Source: Ehretia macrophylla
Taxonomy: Eukaryota > Streptophyta > Magnoliopsida > Boraginales > Ehretiaceae
Length of the DNA: 64,000 bases
Direction: 5' to 3'
NCBI GenBank assembly: GCA_037974665.1
Contig: CM075768.1
Location: 13,817,001 to 13,881,000, forward strand
Shown here: positions 23,106 to 36,921 of the stretch, piece after piece
How positions within the stretch are numbered: the first letter of the stretch is position 1
How the letters are laid out: the number at the start of each line of letters is the position of its first letter
Notes under the pieces: model-generated
The model's database searches: none
Seen by the model: only the letters and a program-made list of their open reading frames with translations
Told to the model about the DNA's origin: nothing
Position numbers and translations under genes: made by a program

Positions 23106-26100
23106 TGTAGCGCCCCGATCCCTCACGAGACCAGGGTCCAAATCCCAAAACCCAAGGCACGAAAGTTTAGGAAAAACGGATGGAATCTCCCTTGTTTATA
23201 GGACAATCCGAAAACCTGCGAATAATATAATACAACTACAAAACCATAATCCAACATTCTTATATACTTCAAATTCAACCGTTAAGCTATGCCTTATCTC
23301 AAGGTCATCCAAGGCTTAGACTCAACAAAATAGGTACACAAGCATGCATAGGCCCCAAATATTGAAATACTATGTTATAAAGTCACTTATCATACCATTC
23401 TAACTTTATCTCTTCAATTGCCTTGTTTATTAATCTAGCCTACTAACTCTATTAACCCAAGTAAGCATGCACGACAATTAAACAATAACATAGTCCTTTA
23501 AGCTTTTACAGGCCACCTACGAACCAAATACAAACAAGATCCAATACAATTACAAGCCGAGTTTTTATAGTTTCAATCAAATTACAATTCAAACCACATC
23601 ACTAATTCACATGGATTCGTAGATACTAATAATGAAAGCCAACACAACCAGACACGGTAACTCTCCAGCTTTCGCTGTATCACCTTGCGAAGGTGCTGAA
23701 CCTGAAAGATGTTAGAGACGATGATGAGTATACAACTGGTATACTCAGTGAGGGAGGTAATGCAACCTACCGCGTATGCAACATGATATGCAACAGGATA
23801 AAAGCATATTCAACATCAAATAACACAACCAAGTAAATAAGTAATTAACCACATATAAAAAGGATATAGTTCACTTCTTGTATTCAATCTCGAACCACGA
23901 GCCACGACTTCACGTAACTGCCGACAAACCCTTACTCCAACAAGTTGGGATACTTCAGATGTATCCCGATCCTACAACTCTTTCTCTTGAGGTAGGTCCA
24001 TGCCCAGCAGGTGAACCACGCCTCTGGGGTAGTGGAGTATGCCTCAGCGAGAAGGGAATAGGCACCATGGTAGTCGAGAGAGCACGGCAAGCCCGATGCC
24101 GCCCGTGTTTCTCGACGCTACCATATCTGAAAAGGTTGTGCAACCCCGAGTCAAGTCCTGAGAGCCAAGATTTTCAAATATCACATAAGAGGGATGACAA
24201 AGTAGGCCGCCCTCGTAAGTAGTTGCAATATAAGCATTATAACAATATAAGCAAGAGATAAGCATATTCACTCAATTCTTAACAAGGTACACATAAGTAT
24301 AAGAAATTATATTAAACTCCACAATTTATGAACAATAAAATAACTAAGATGCACAAAAGAATAAAAACTCCCTCACCTTTTTAAAAACAAACCTGCGAGA
24401 ATTTAGTCAATCTTTCCAATACTCTCTGAAAGTACCAATCTCTTTAATAATCACTTAAAACTACTACCTAACACAACAATGCTATTCAACTTAAAGACAA
24501 ATCATTCACATTAAAACAAATAATTTCGTGCAATAGTCACATTTTCTATAATCATCAAGATACAGCTCAATTAGTATGATCTAAGAACACTAAACATGCA
24601 TATTTCATGCTAAGGCAAAATGATGTGCTTACTTTAATCAAAAGTTAATTAACAAGCTTGAAGGCAACATTAACTTTCATAATTCCACTAACCATGCACT
24701 ACACTACTTTGAACTCCTAAACACGCTATTAAGACACTCTTATATTCATTAACTTGCGTTCATTCACGAGCATTCCACTAAGTAGCGCTAGTTACACTAA
24801 GTTAAAATAAGAATTCTAACATGTAGTAGAACACATACTTATCACATGAAATTCCGTAGATATTATTCATAGTCAATATACTAAAGTTCACATTATATAA
24901 ACAACTTAACAATATAGTAAGAATCAGACAATATTCTTTCAAAGTAACTAAATCACACAATTCACAAACTTCGCTAATAGAATACAAAAGCTATCCCAAT
25001 GCATTTAAACTCTCAAATAACTAACTACAAGTCAATTACTAACATTAAACTTAACTTTAACACTTTTTCCCCTTTGTCTATTGATACAATTTGAAGCACA
25101 AACGAAACACAAGTTACATAATTCACAAGCTAGTTATTCTACACTTCCAATGACACTTTATGACACCACTTAAAGCTATGAAAACCTGTTTTTTAACCAC
25201 ATTTACCAAAAAAGCCCCAAAAAGCATTTGAACTACAACTACCTAAACCATCCCTCAAATCAATGCCATAAAAGCATTTTAGGCACTACCTAACATAATA
25301 AACACTAATTATGGCAACCAAACACATCCAAACAACAAACCTATTCACAACCCCCTTTAGTGATCAATCCAATTTTAGTAAGTTCAATCAAGTTTTAACC
25401 ATTTAAAAACTCTATCTTAGATACAATAACACCTATGGCATCATTTAAAGTTTAATCTAATTAAAAAAAAATCAACTCGATTAACCATGGATACGCTTAC
25501 ATACTAATTCAAACAAGGTTCTTGTAAGAATATCACCATAGGCTCATGACAATTAATCTCATATAACTAATCAACTCACTTAACTAATATATAAAATAAC
25601 TCATTAGACATCTCATAACCATCAATTAGTTCAAATAACCTCAAAACTCCAAACAAATCAAGCAATAACTTCACATAAGCATACCCTTTCCCCATTTCTA
25701 ACAGAACCCTAAATTAATCAGTTTGGTTACCTATGCTAATGACCTCCAAAGTTTCTAATTTTTATGTATAAACATAGCTCTTTGAGTGTAGATGACTTTA
25801 GTCTCAAGAGAAACTCAATTACGATCTAAATTCCACAAGTTATGACCTTTTCAGTGTAACTACATGAACTACCCCCTGCACTAGTGATTTTCAGACACAT
25901 TTCGGAAATAGCTAAATCTCGGGGTCAAAACGTTAGAAATTACCTTAGCTCTAGAAATCAACATTTGTTCTAAACTGTCTAATCTAGTTGCCATAAAAAA
26001 ATTTTGTTCAATTCTAAGTACGTTTGCTATACCAAAACTATTTCGGAAGTCAGGGGCAGTGCAGTGTCCAAATCCGAATTTTGCTTGCTTATCATCTTCT

Positions 26101-26784
26101 TGTTATTTCTTGCATTTGAGCCAACAATAACAATTACTTTAGCCTATATAACATTCCTACACTTCATTTATGCATTTAAACAAACACTTTGTCTACCAAT
26201 TTACATTTAACTAACTAAACTTTATTCTATCAATCAACTACCATAACAATTGCTATTAAACCACAAAAGAGTATTCTCTATGCATAATAAAAGGCAACTA
26301 AAGCATCAATAAGCAAGGATAAGGCAATAAATTATAATCTAGAAATTTTAATATAAACCCTACCTATTCAAATGCACAAAATATGAATTTTTCCTCACCT
26401 AGATCTTGAAGAACATGCAAAAGTTGAGCTAAACTTCTTCTCCTTCCTTATTTTCATCTATTTTTCTTCTTTTCTTGTATGTGTGTGTTTTAGTCGTTTT
26501 ATTGTGTGTGTGTGGGTGGAAATCTAATTTTTGTGTGTGTTTGTATGTGTTGTAGTGTATTAGGTGTAAATAATAAAAGAAAAAAATCCAAATGACCAAC
26601 ATGCCCTTCAACTAAATGCTATTAACTAGTTTGCCATTCTAGTTTAGTTCTAACTAATTTAGTTGTTTCAATTCCAAATTGTCTACGTTAATTATTTTTT
26701 ACGATTCCTACGATTTTCCAATGTGTTCATGAAGTCCCAAAATTGTATGTAAAATGAGAATTATGCACGGGTCGGGGTGTTACA
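23106..26784 (-). repeat. Large LTR, copy 2 of array (3.68 kb)
   Basis: Plus strand begins TGTAGCGCCCCGATCCC and ends GTCGGGGTGTTACA. On the element strand it starts TGTAACACCCCGACCCG, with a CA-rich stretch and a putative transcription-start region near 26400-26600. The GC-richer island at 23880-24200 gives chance reading frames up to 114 residues; these recur in the other LTR with different sequence and are not genes. Confidence 0.8.
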
Positions 26785-27355
26785 CTCTCACCTCCTTCAA
26801 ACAATTGCGTCCTCGCAATTCCTTCTTTCAAGAGAATTCTACATGTGCATCTTGAACACCCTGAACAAGAATCCCGAATGTGAACATCACAAAAAATACC
26901 AATAAGAATACCCACAACAATACTACTAAGAAATCCAATAAGAATGCCCGAAGAACTTCACAAAGAATTCCAAAATAAGATAGCCAAATAAAGGCTCCTA
27001 TGAAAATATTGATTAGAAGTCCGAATACGAATACCATATGCATGCCACCGAGTAATGCCGAATGAAAATGATGAAGAAATACCATAGGTAAAGTCCCAAA
27101 TAAGAAATCCAAATAAGGAATACCGAGAAAATACCAAGAAGAATTCCAAAGAAGAGTACCCCATGTGAATTCCAAAGGTGAGTGACAAGGCTCTAGTAGA
27201 TATCTTGATCAATTGTTCCCTCCTTTGCTGATCCATATCTTCGGAGACCCGTTGTTGGCCATCTCTTCATAAGGGAGAGTTTGCTTACCAATTCAAATGA
27301 CATTATATGTATGCATGCAATAGATAGTATGTGAAGTACATATACTAACAAATAT

Positions 27356-29769
27356 TGTGAAACCCCACTTTTCTATCATGTCTCGATTTGTGTGAATTGA
27401 CCTGTTTATGTGCTATATGACTTAGAATGTGATAATTTTGATATTAATACTCCTAGAACATTCTAAATGTGCATTCATGAAATTTTCATCAAAAACAGAG
27501 TCAGAAATTTTATTGTCGACTTTTAGTGAATAGTATTTTTGAAACACATCCGCTAAAATTTTAAAACTGGTATTTTTAACCCTTCTAGACCTAGTTCTCG
27601 GACTTTAATAGACCTGTGTTTGATTAAAACGGTTTTCAAATCGGCTTAGGAATTTATTAGGATTTTTACACCGACTTTTGCGAAAATCAAGTTTTAAGCC
27701 AACTCGGGTGAAATTGTTTGATTGTAATACTTCTTGTCACCTAAAAATAACCTACTTGAACTATCTTGGGTGTTGAATAATTGTTTTGAACATTGGTGAT
27801 CAAGAAAATGCATTTAAAGTCAAGAAAACACTAAAAATAATAATGTTTCAACTTTGACTTTCATTTAAATTGTTGACTTTTATGCATATATCACTAACAC
27901 ACATTATAAAAGCACAAAAACACCTTCATTTTCACACACATAACCGAGAGACCATAGGAGAAAAACCAAAGCTTTTCTTCAAAGTTTTCAAAGCAATTTT
28001 TCAAAGAAAACCCTAGTTTTTGTCCGTAGAACTTCGTGCCGAGTCGGATTCCGCTTGTTGGGCACACATTGCACGTATTTCTAGTCTTATATCGCATCAA
28101 AGGTGAGAAAAAAATTCTAGATCACAAAATTCATCTTTTGTGTTTTTGAGTAGAATTGATTATTGAATCGTTAGAATGTTAATCTGTTGTTAGATTATTG
28201 CTCCATGCATGCTAGGGATCATTTATATGTAATCTTGCGAGATTCAAATCGTTGTAGCATAATTATTTATTTTTGGGTATTTAAAGTTGAGTTATTTGCC
28301 ATTTCTTGATTATTTTGAGTTGTGTTGATCGGAATCGATTGTCGTCGATTTTTAAAAGTTTGTTAATTATGTGGTAGCGCCGTTGTAATGCCGAATTTTC
28401 GATTGTGAGGTTGGTGCTAAAATCCGGAAATTTCAGCCATGACACACTAGGGTTTTAGGGTTATTGGGCATGTTTTGGATGTGTTTTGGTTGGTTTCCGA
28501 GGGGGCTAGTGTAGTTGATTGAATGGGTGAGTGTTTGAAACTGATTTGGAGTTGTTTGGATTAGTAGAATGTAAGAAATGATTATTTGAAGTTTAGGATA
28601 TCTTTCTTTAAATTATTGAATTGATCCTTAGTTGATTGGGTGGTATTTGAGTGATTGAATTGTGAGTTGTTGATGGGTAAGCTTGTGTTTGATTGTGTGT
28701 TTAATGCATGTTCGGTTGGATGGCCTACTTTGTCATCTAACTTAGTTATTTGTTGTTAAATTGATTATTGATGTTATTATGATGATAATATGATTATTGA
28801 TGATTATTGATGATTATTGATTGATGATTGATGCCGGGAGATAGGCAGTTCTGCTAGACTGTCCTCCTGTGAATGATTGATGTTTATTATTATTGCTGAG
28901 TCTTTGGTATGTGTGTGCCACCTCTCGGGCAGCATCGGGCTGTCGGGTTGATAACGGCATGACTACCAGAGACTGCCTCCAGCTCGCATGACGGAGGTGT
29001 CATGGAGGGAGAGGTTATTGGGGTACCTCGGGTGCATGAGTTTATGGGAGTCATAAGAAGGCTGTTATGATCGTGATGGCGTTTGGAGCTACACCAACTA
29101 GTGTATCCTTTATTGAATGGTCATTATAGATTATGTGATGATAGTATTATTGATGTTATTGTGTGTTTACTTGCTCAAAGGATCATTTCTGAGGAGTATA
29201 GTGAATACTGTTAAAGATCTATCAGATCCTCACTGGGCTTATTTTATATAAGCTCGCTCTCTTTTATTGCATGCCTATAGGTGTACTTGAGCAGGTTATG
29301 GGTACGTGCCTCCTGAAGAGGAAAATGTGCCTCACGTTGATGAGTCTTATCTTCCGGAGTCTTATCCTTGATATTGTATTGTTTTACTATCTTGTATATT
29401 AACCTAGTTGACTTTTATACGCTTTGTAGTTCATAATGTAAAAGATGTTGAAAAGATAATGAATTAGTTGATGCTGTCTTAGTAGCCTTTCTTTTGTTTA
29501 TGATTAGGTTGCTAGATTGGCTCAATATGTTTTTGTAATTTATATTAAGGTTCATGTATTATGTTGGAACAGAGGCGTATAACAAAGAATGGTTATGATG
29601 TATGTTGTTATTTTATTGAGGAGTTGTTTGTTGTATGGTTTATGGAGTTGATGTATGATGTTCTATTGAGGTTGGTTTAGAGCCTCGGTATCTTATTTAC
29701 TGTCGTTATACTGCCGAAATTCCGTTGTGTCCTGACTGATTGTAGGAGGGGTCGAGTTGGGGCGTGACA
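27356..29769 (+). repeat. Tekay LTR (5')
   Basis: 2414 bp, TGTGAAACCCC...GGGGCGTGACA. Includes a GATTATTGATGAT microsatellite at about 28755-28835, the GC-richer island CACCTCTCGGGCAGCATCGG around 28920-29030, and TTTTATATAAGCTCG near 29243. Confidence 0.9.
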
Positions 29770-29775
29770 TTTAAG

Positions 29776-29787
29776 TGGTATCAGAGC
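29776..29787 (+). other. Primer-binding site, initiator-tRNA-Met type
   Basis: TGGTATCAGAGC six bases downstream of the LTR end, as usual in Tekay/Del chromoviruses. Confidence 0.9.
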
Positions 29788-30076
29788 ACATGTTAGTTGT
29801 TAGCCGGGGTATTCTCGGAATGTGGGTAATGGTCTTAGCATGAAAGCATGTATGAAAAGAAAGAAAGGTGGAATATGTGTTAACATGATTAAATGATAAG
29901 TGATTATGTGATTAAAGTGCTTATGTGATTATGTGTTTGTTTATGTGATTGATACTTAAGTGATTTATGTGTTTTCTGTGATTTATGTGCTTAATATGAG
30001 TTTGTTGTTTATGTGTTAATAGTTGTTTATAACCTATTTACGTGCTATAACCTGTGCTAACTCTTTGATTAGTAGA

Positions 30077-30680
30077 ATGGCCGGTAGACCAAGGACCAGA
30101 GGTAGGCCCGAGGTAGTAAATGAGACTCCGAGTAATGCGGCACCGAGCCGTGATAAGGGTGATGATCGTTTGGGGGCGGTTATGGATAGGATTGCTGAGT
30201 TAATGGCCGGACAGGCCCAGTTGATGGCAGGGTATGTATAGGCCTCCCGTACAGCAGGTTGTGTACAGGCCACCAGTTCAGCAGGGTTCTTTTAGGCCAC
30301 AGGGGTAGCAGAGTTATTATCGGCCTCAATTTCAGCAGGGGTCACATCGGGTTCAGTCCCAGTTTAGGCCAGCCCAGCCTCAGGGTCAGTACAGGCCTAG
30401 TTTGGTAAGGCCTCAACAGCAGGCTGGTTCAGCTATTTCTTCAGCTTCTGGTTCTTCCAGGGACAGTGTTAGTGCATCATCACCGCAGTGTACCCACTGT
30501 AACTGCATAGGGCATGTGGAGGCCGATTGCAGAGTGAAGGCAGAGACGTGTTTAGGGTGCGGCAGCAATCAACACAGAGCGAGGGATTGCCCTAGATATT
30601 CGAGGAATGAGGGTCGGACAGCGACTCAGGGTTATCAGGGCCGACCTGCAGCCAATGCACCTCAGCAGCAGCGGGTCTAG
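30077..30680 (+). pseudogene. Tekay gag region (fossil, short)
   Basis: Starts MAGRPRTRGRPEVVNETPSN, typical of Tekay gag, then a Gln/Pro/Arg-rich stretch built on repeated YRPP and QFQQG words. Two CCHC zinc knuckles follow (CTHCNCIGHVEADC at about 30490 and CLGCGSNQHRARDC at about 30552). The block is much shorter than usual Tekay gag, whose large capsid-type domain I do not find. Confidence 0.78.
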
Positions 30681-30710
30681 GCTTGGGCCTACGCAGTTGA
30701 CTTAGAGGAG

Positions 30711-33700
30711 ATGCCTGAGGAGACTGCAGTTGTAGAAGGTAACTTCCTTATACTTGATCAACTTGTTAAAGTGTTGATTGATTCTGGTGCTACACATTCT
30801 TTCATTACTCCTGCTTGTGTGCAACGTGTTAATTTGCAACCTGAAAGATTGCCTTATGTGGTTGAGATTAGTACCTCTTTGACTGATAAGTATGTGACTG
30901 GCTTTGTATGTAATGATTGTATAATACATGTTAAAGGTATAATTTTCCTTCGGACCTTATCTTATTTCCTATCCGGGGGTATGATGTTATCTTGGGTATG
31001 GATTGGCTTTCTAAGTATGATGCCCAGTTGAACTGTAGAACAAAGGTAGTACAGTTTCGTTTGCCAGATCAGCCAGTAGTTGAGGTAGTAGGGAACCGGG
31101 GTGCTAAGACGAGTTTTGTTATCTCAACAACTAAAGTCGTTAAGTTGGTGAGTAAGGGGTGTTCGGGTTATCTAGCTTATTTGATCAACAAGCCATCTGA
31201 CAAGCTACAGTTGGAGGAAGTTCCTATTATTCGGGAATATCCCAATGTATTTCCCGAGGAGTTGCCAGGGTTACTGCTAGAGAGAAATGTGGAGTTTGTG
31301 ATTAATCCTGTTCCCGGTACTCAACCTATTTCTAAATTAGCATACCGGATGGCACCAGCTAAGTTGAAGGAGTTGAAAACTCAGTTGCAAGAGTTGTTGG
31401 AGAAGGGGTTCATTCAGCAGAGTTCTTCACCTTGGGAAGCTCCTGTTTTATTTGTGAAGAAGAAGGATGGTACCTTGAGATTTTGTACTGATTACCGTGA
31501 TTTGAATCAGGTGACCATCAAGAATAAATATCCTTTGCCACTGATTGACGAGTTGTTTGATCAACTTCAGGGAGCCAAAGTCTACTCTAAATTTGATTTG
31601 AGGCAGGGGTATTATCAGCTTCGGATTCGTATGGAGGATGTTCCGAAGTCTACCTTCAGGACTCGGTACGGGCATTATGAGTTTGTTGTTATGCCCTTTG
31701 GATTAACTAATGCACCGGCAGCATTCATGGATCTTATGCATCGAGTCTTTCAGCCGTACTTGGACCAGTTCGTGGTAATCATTATTGATGATATCTTGGT
31801 CTATTCTAAATCTGAATCGGAGCACGAGCAATATCTACGGCTTGTCTTACAGAAGCTGCAGGAGCATTAGTTGTTTGCCAAGTTCAGCAAGTGTGAATTT
31901 TGGCTGCAACGCATATCTTTTCTTGGCCACGTGATCACACAGAGCGGTATTTCTGTAGATCCCACTAAGATTGAAGTGGTGATGTCTTGGAAACAGCCAG
32001 AGAATGTTTCTGAGGTCCATAGCTTTCTTGGCTTGGCGGGTTATTACCGTAGGTTTGCAAAGGACTTCTCGAAAATTGCTAGGCCACTTTCTAAGTTGAC
32101 TCAGAAACGGACTATCTTTACTTAGGATGAGAAGTGTAAGAGTAGGTTTCAGGAGTTGAAAAAGAGGTTGACTACTGCTCCAGTACTTGCTCTACCAGAG
32201 GGGACCAATAATATGGTTATTTACAACGATGCATCCAAGGAGGGCTTGGGATGTGTTCTTATGCAGGATGGCCAAGTTATTGCATATGCTTCCAGGAAGT
32301 TGAAGCCTTATGAGGTGAATTATCGGACTCATGATCTTGAGTTGGCAGCAGTTGTCTTCGTACTGAAGAAGTGGCGTCATTATCTGTGGGGCAGTAAGTT
32401 TGAGATTTTCACTGATCATAAGAGTCTAAAGTACTTGTTCTCACAGAAGGAGTTGAATATGTGCCAGCGGAGGTAGATGGAACTTCTTGGAGATTATAAT
32501 TGCTCTATCAATTATCTGCCTGGCAAGGCAAATGTTGTAACAGATGCTCTTAGCCGGAAGGCGAGTGTTGCTTGTTTGGCTATCAAGAAATCGGAGATTC
32601 TTGAGGAATTCACTTATTAGAGACCGGAATTGACTTAGGTTGGGGTGATGTGCTCACATCTCCGTATTCAACCTTTATTGCTGTCTCAGATCAAGGAAGC
32701 TCAGCAACTTGATGTTAAACTCTAGAAGATCAAGGATCAACACACTGATGATCAGTTTGACTTTAAACTGCATGAGGACAGTATTATTTGGTTTCGGAAC
32801 AGGGTTTGTGTTCCCGATGAACCGGGCTTGAGGCGAGGTATTCTGGAGGAAGCTCATAATTCTAAGTACACTATTTATCCTGGTGGAACCAAGATGTATC
32901 GGGATTTGAAGCAACACTACTAGTGGAATAACATGAAGAGAGAGGTTGCTCAGTTTGTATCTAGATGTTTGACTTGTCAGAGGGTGAAAGCCGAGCATCA
33001 ACGACCTGTGGGGTTATTTCAGCCATTGGCTATACCAGAGTGGAAGTAGGAGCATATTACAATGGATTTCGTCACTAGTTTGCCTAGAACACCGAGAGGC
33101 AACGATGTAGTTTGGGTTGTCGTGGATCGTTTGACGAAGATAGCTCATTTTATTTCGATGAGGATGGGAGATGAGGTTACAAAGTTGACGGGTCTTTATT
33201 TGGATCAGATTGTTAGACTTCACGGGATTTCATCTAGTATTGTCTTAGATCGAGATCTTCAATTTACTTCTCGTTTGTAGGAGAAACTTCAGGAGACCTT
33301 GGGTACTCAGTTGAACTTCAGTATCGCGTATCATCTACAGACCGAGGGTCAGTCTGAGTAGACTATTCAGATTCTGGAAGATATGCTTAGGGTTTGTGTT
33401 CTGGACATCGGGAAGAACTGGGAGAAACATCTACCACTTGTCGAGTTTGCCTATAACAATAGTTATCAAGCTACTATTGGGATGGCACCTTTCGCAGCTC
33501 TTTACGGGCGTAAGTGCCATTCACCTTTATATTAGGACGAGGTAGGGGAGATAAAGATTATTGATCCGACTATTATGCCAGAGCTTCTTGAGAAGATTGA
33601 GAATGTTCAGTTGATCAGGCAGAGAATGCTTACGGAGCAGAGTAGATTCAAGAGTTATATTGATAAGCGTCGTCGGGACTTGGAGTTTGCAGTCAAAGAT

Positions 33701-34120
33701 CGGATTTTCTTGAGATTGTCTCCTCGTAAGGGGTTTGCTCGTTACGGTAAGGGTGGAAAGCTGAGTCCGAGATTTGTTGGACCGTTTGAGATTACCGGCA
33801 GGGTTGGTAAGTTGGCATATCGGTTGGCTTTACCGGAGAACTTCTCTAATGTCCACGATGTATTTCACGTGTCTAATTTGCGAAAATATAATCCAGATCC
33901 TTCTCATATTCTTGAGCCAGAGCCGTTACAGCTTCGTGAGAATCTGACTTATGATGAGCATCCGATTCGTATTCTTGATCAGATGGAACGAGAGTTGAGG
34001 TCGAAGAAGATTCCGATGGTTAAGGTGTTGTAGAAGCATCACGGCATTGAAGAAGCTACTTGGGAGAGACGAGATCAGAGGCAGCAGCAGTACCCAGATC
34101 TGTTCAGTACATCAAGTAAG
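30711..34120 (+). pseudogene. Tekay pol: protease, RT, RNase H, integrase, chromodomain (fossil)
   Basis: Protease active-site motif VLIDSGATHSFI lies at about 30771. RT motifs: [20 protein letters not shown] (31479), [13 protein letters not shown] (31590), [13 protein letters not shown] (31690) and the catalytic-type [11 protein letters not shown] (31780). RNase [15 protein letters not shown] and [11 protein letters not shown] (32225-32440). Integrase: DFVTSLPRTPRGNDVVWVVV (33065). The C-terminal part shows FEITGRVGKLAYRLALP and DVFHVSNLRKY (33785-33890). The chromodomain lies around 33955-34120. The order is that of a chromovirus pol; the frame has many breaks. Confidence 0.88.
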
Positions 34121-34156
34121 AATTTCGAGGATGAAATTTCTTTAAGGGGGGGAGAA

Positions 34157-36607
34157 TGTGAAACCCCACTTTTCTATCCTATCTCGTTTTGCGTGTTTAT
34201 TCTCGTTTTACGTGAATTAACCTGTCTATGTGCTATATGACTTAGAATGTGGTAATTTTGATATTAATACTCCTAGAACATGCTAAATGTGCATTCATGA
34301 AATTTTCATAAAAAACGGAGTCAGAAATTTTATCGTCGACTTTTAGTGAATAGTATTTTCGAAACACGTCTGCTAAAATTTTGAAACTGGTCTTTTTAAC
34401 CCTTCTAGACCTAGTCCTCGGACTTTAATAGACCTGTGTTTGATTAAAACGGTTTTTAAATCGGCTTAGGAATTTATTAGGGTTTTTACACCGACTTTTG
34501 TGAAAATCGAGTTTTAAGCCGACTCGGGTGAAATTGTTTGATTGTAAAACTTCTTGTCACCTAAAAATAACCTACTTGAGCTATCTTGGGTGTTGAATAA
34601 TTGTTTTGAACATTGGTGATCAAGAAAATGCATTTAAAGTCAAGAAAACACTAAAAATACTAAAGTTTCAACTTTGACTTTCATTTAAATTGTTGACTTT
34701 CATGCATATATCACCAACACACATTGCAATAGCACAAAAACACCTTCATTTTCACACACATGGCTTGGAGACCATAGGAGAAAAACCAAAGCTTTTCTTG
34801 AAAGTTTTCAAAGCAATTTTTCAAAGAAAAACCAAGTTTTTGTCTATAGAACTTCGTGCCGAGATGGATTCCGCTTGTTGGGCACACATTGCACGCATTT
34901 CTAGGCTTTTTTCGCATCAAAGGTCAGAGAAAAATTCTAGATCTCAAAACTCATCTTTTGTGTTTTTGCGTAGAATTGATTATCGAACAGTTAGAATGTT
35001 AATATGATGTTAGATTATTGTTCCATGCATGCTAGGGATCATTTATCTGTAATCTTGTAAGATTTGAACCGTTGCAGCATAATTATTATTTTTCGGGTAT
35101 TTAAAGTTGAGTTATTTGTCATTTCTTGATTATTTTGAGTTGTGTTAATCGGAATCGGTTGCCGTCGATTTCTAAAAGTTTGTTAATTACGTGGTAGCGC
35201 CGTTGTAATGCCGAATTTTCGATTGTGAGATCGGTGCTAAAATCCAAAAATTTCAGCCATGACACACTAGGGTTTTAGGGTTATTGGGCATGTTTTGGAT
35301 GTGTTTTGGTTGGTTTCCGAGGGGGCTAGTGTAGTTGATTGAATGGGTGAGTGTTTGAAATTGACTTGGAGTTGTTTGGATTAGTAGAATGTAAGATATG
35401 ATTATTTTAAGTTTAGGTTATCTTTCTTTAAATTATTGAATTGAGCCTTAGTTGATTGGGTGGTATTTGAGTGATTGAATTGTGAGTTGTTGATGGGTAA
35501 ACTAGGGTTTGATTGTGTGTTCAATGCATGTTCAGTTGGATGGCCTACTTTGTCATCTAACTTAGTTATTTGTTGTTAAATTGATTATTGATGTTACTAT
35601 AATGATAATATGATTATTGATGATTATTGATGATTATTGATTGATGATTGATACCGGGAGATCGGCAGTTCTGCTAGACTGTCCTTCTGTGAATGATTGA
35701 TGTTTATTATTATTGCTGAGTCTTTGGTATGTGTGTGCCACCTCTCGGGCAGTATCGGGCTATCGAGTTGATAACGGCATGACTACCAGATACTGCCTCC
35801 AGCTCGCATGACGGAGGCGTCATGAAGGGAAAGGTTATTGGGGTACCTCAGGTGCGTGAGTTTATGGAAGTCATAAGAAGGCTGTTATGATCGTGATGTC
35901 TTTTGGAGCTACACCAACTAGTGTATCCTTTATTGAATGGTCATTATAGATTATGTGATGATAGTATTATTGATGTTATTGTGTGTTTACTTGCTCAAAT
36001 GATCATTTTCCACGGAGTATAGTGAATACTGTTAGAGATCTATCGGATCTTCACTGGGCTTATTTTATATAAGCTCACTTTCTATTATTGCATGCCTACA
36101 GGTGTACTTGAGCAGGATTACGGGTACGTGCCTCATGAAGAGGAAAATGTGCCTTACGTGGATGAGTGTTATGTTCCGGAGTCTTATCCTTGATGTTGTA
36201 TTGTTTTACTATCTTGTTTATTAACCTAGTTGACTTTTATACGCTTTGTAGTTCATAATGTAAAAGATGTTGAAAAGATAATGAATTAGTTGATGCTGTC
36301 TTAGTAGCCTTTCTTTTGTTTATGATTAGGTTGCTAGATTGGCTCAATATGTTTTTGTAATGTATATTAAGGTTCATGTATTATGTTGGAACGGAGGCGT
36401 ATAACAAAGAATGATTATGGTGTAATATGGTTATGATGTATGTTGTTATTTTATTGAGGAGTTGTTTGTTGTATGATTTGTGGAGTTGATGTATGATGTT
36501 TTATTCAGGTTGGTTTAGAGCCTTGGTATCCTATTTACTGTCGTTATACTGCCGAAATTCCGTTGCGTCCTAACTGATTGTAGGTCGGGTCGAGTTGGGG
36601 CGTGACA
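34157..36607 (+). repeat. Tekay LTR (3')
   Basis: 2451 bp, same ends as the 5' LTR and preceded by the polypurine tract AAGGGGGGGAGAA. Slightly longer than its partner because of short indels near its start. The first 250 bases look more diverged than the rest. Confidence 0.9.
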
Positions 36608-36905
36608 AATATACCACATAGAAGTACCCCTAGTCACATATTTGTTCGTCTATTACAATCATCATATTTCACATAAACTAGTCACGTAGAAACACATTTC
36701 CACTTAAGTCACACATAATCACATAGTTAGACATATCACAAAATCTTCCTATTTCACACAAATGTAACCTATAGAACATATATTCACTGAAGCAAATGCA
36801 ATTCCACATACAAGCATATACCTATTCAAAACACACTTCACATGCATGCTCTCGAGGTTCACTACCTACTAGACCGAGGACCCTATCCCGGCTGTGAGCT
36901 GCTAA

Positions 36906-36917
36906 GCTCTGATACCA
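36906..36917 (-). other. Primer-binding site, initiator-tRNA-Met type (array, second unit)
   Basis: Minus-strand TGGTATCAGAGC, 4 bases from the LTR edge at 36922. Same spacing as at 23090-23101, confirming that the array has two complete internal units. Confidence 0.85.
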
Positions 36918-36921
36918 CAAC

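Larger units (their letters stand above)
27356..36607 (+). mobile_element. Tekay-type chromovirus (Ty3/gypsy), full outline, coding region broken
   Basis: LTRs lie at 27356-29769 and 34157-36607. Perfect 5-bp target duplication AATAT is at 27351-27355 and 36608-36612. Primer site TGGTATCAGAGC is at 29776-29787 and polypurine tract at 34144-34156. Internal order: gag with two zinc knuckles, protease, reverse transcriptase, RNase H, integrase, chromodomain. The chromodomain places it with chromoviruses; motifs fit Tekay/Del. It is a broken copy with roughly fifteen breaks and a short gag. LTR divergence by eye is about 4-6 percent, or about 2 million years. It inserted into internal region 2 of the large-LTR array. 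Confidence 0.92.
26785..36921 (-). other. Internal region 2 of the large-LTR element, interrupted by a Tekay insertion
   Basis: 26785-27355 and 36608-36921 match internal region 1 from end to end. A minus-strand frame at 27175-26828 (115 residues) is strikingly hydrophobic, but the corresponding stretch of internal 1 does not keep the same frame, so I do not call a gene. Confidence 0.7.

Noticed and set aside
29770-29790. Possible tRNA gene at the TGGTATCAGAGC motif
   Set aside because: It is only the primer site complementary to a tRNA 3' end; no cloverleaf surrounds it.
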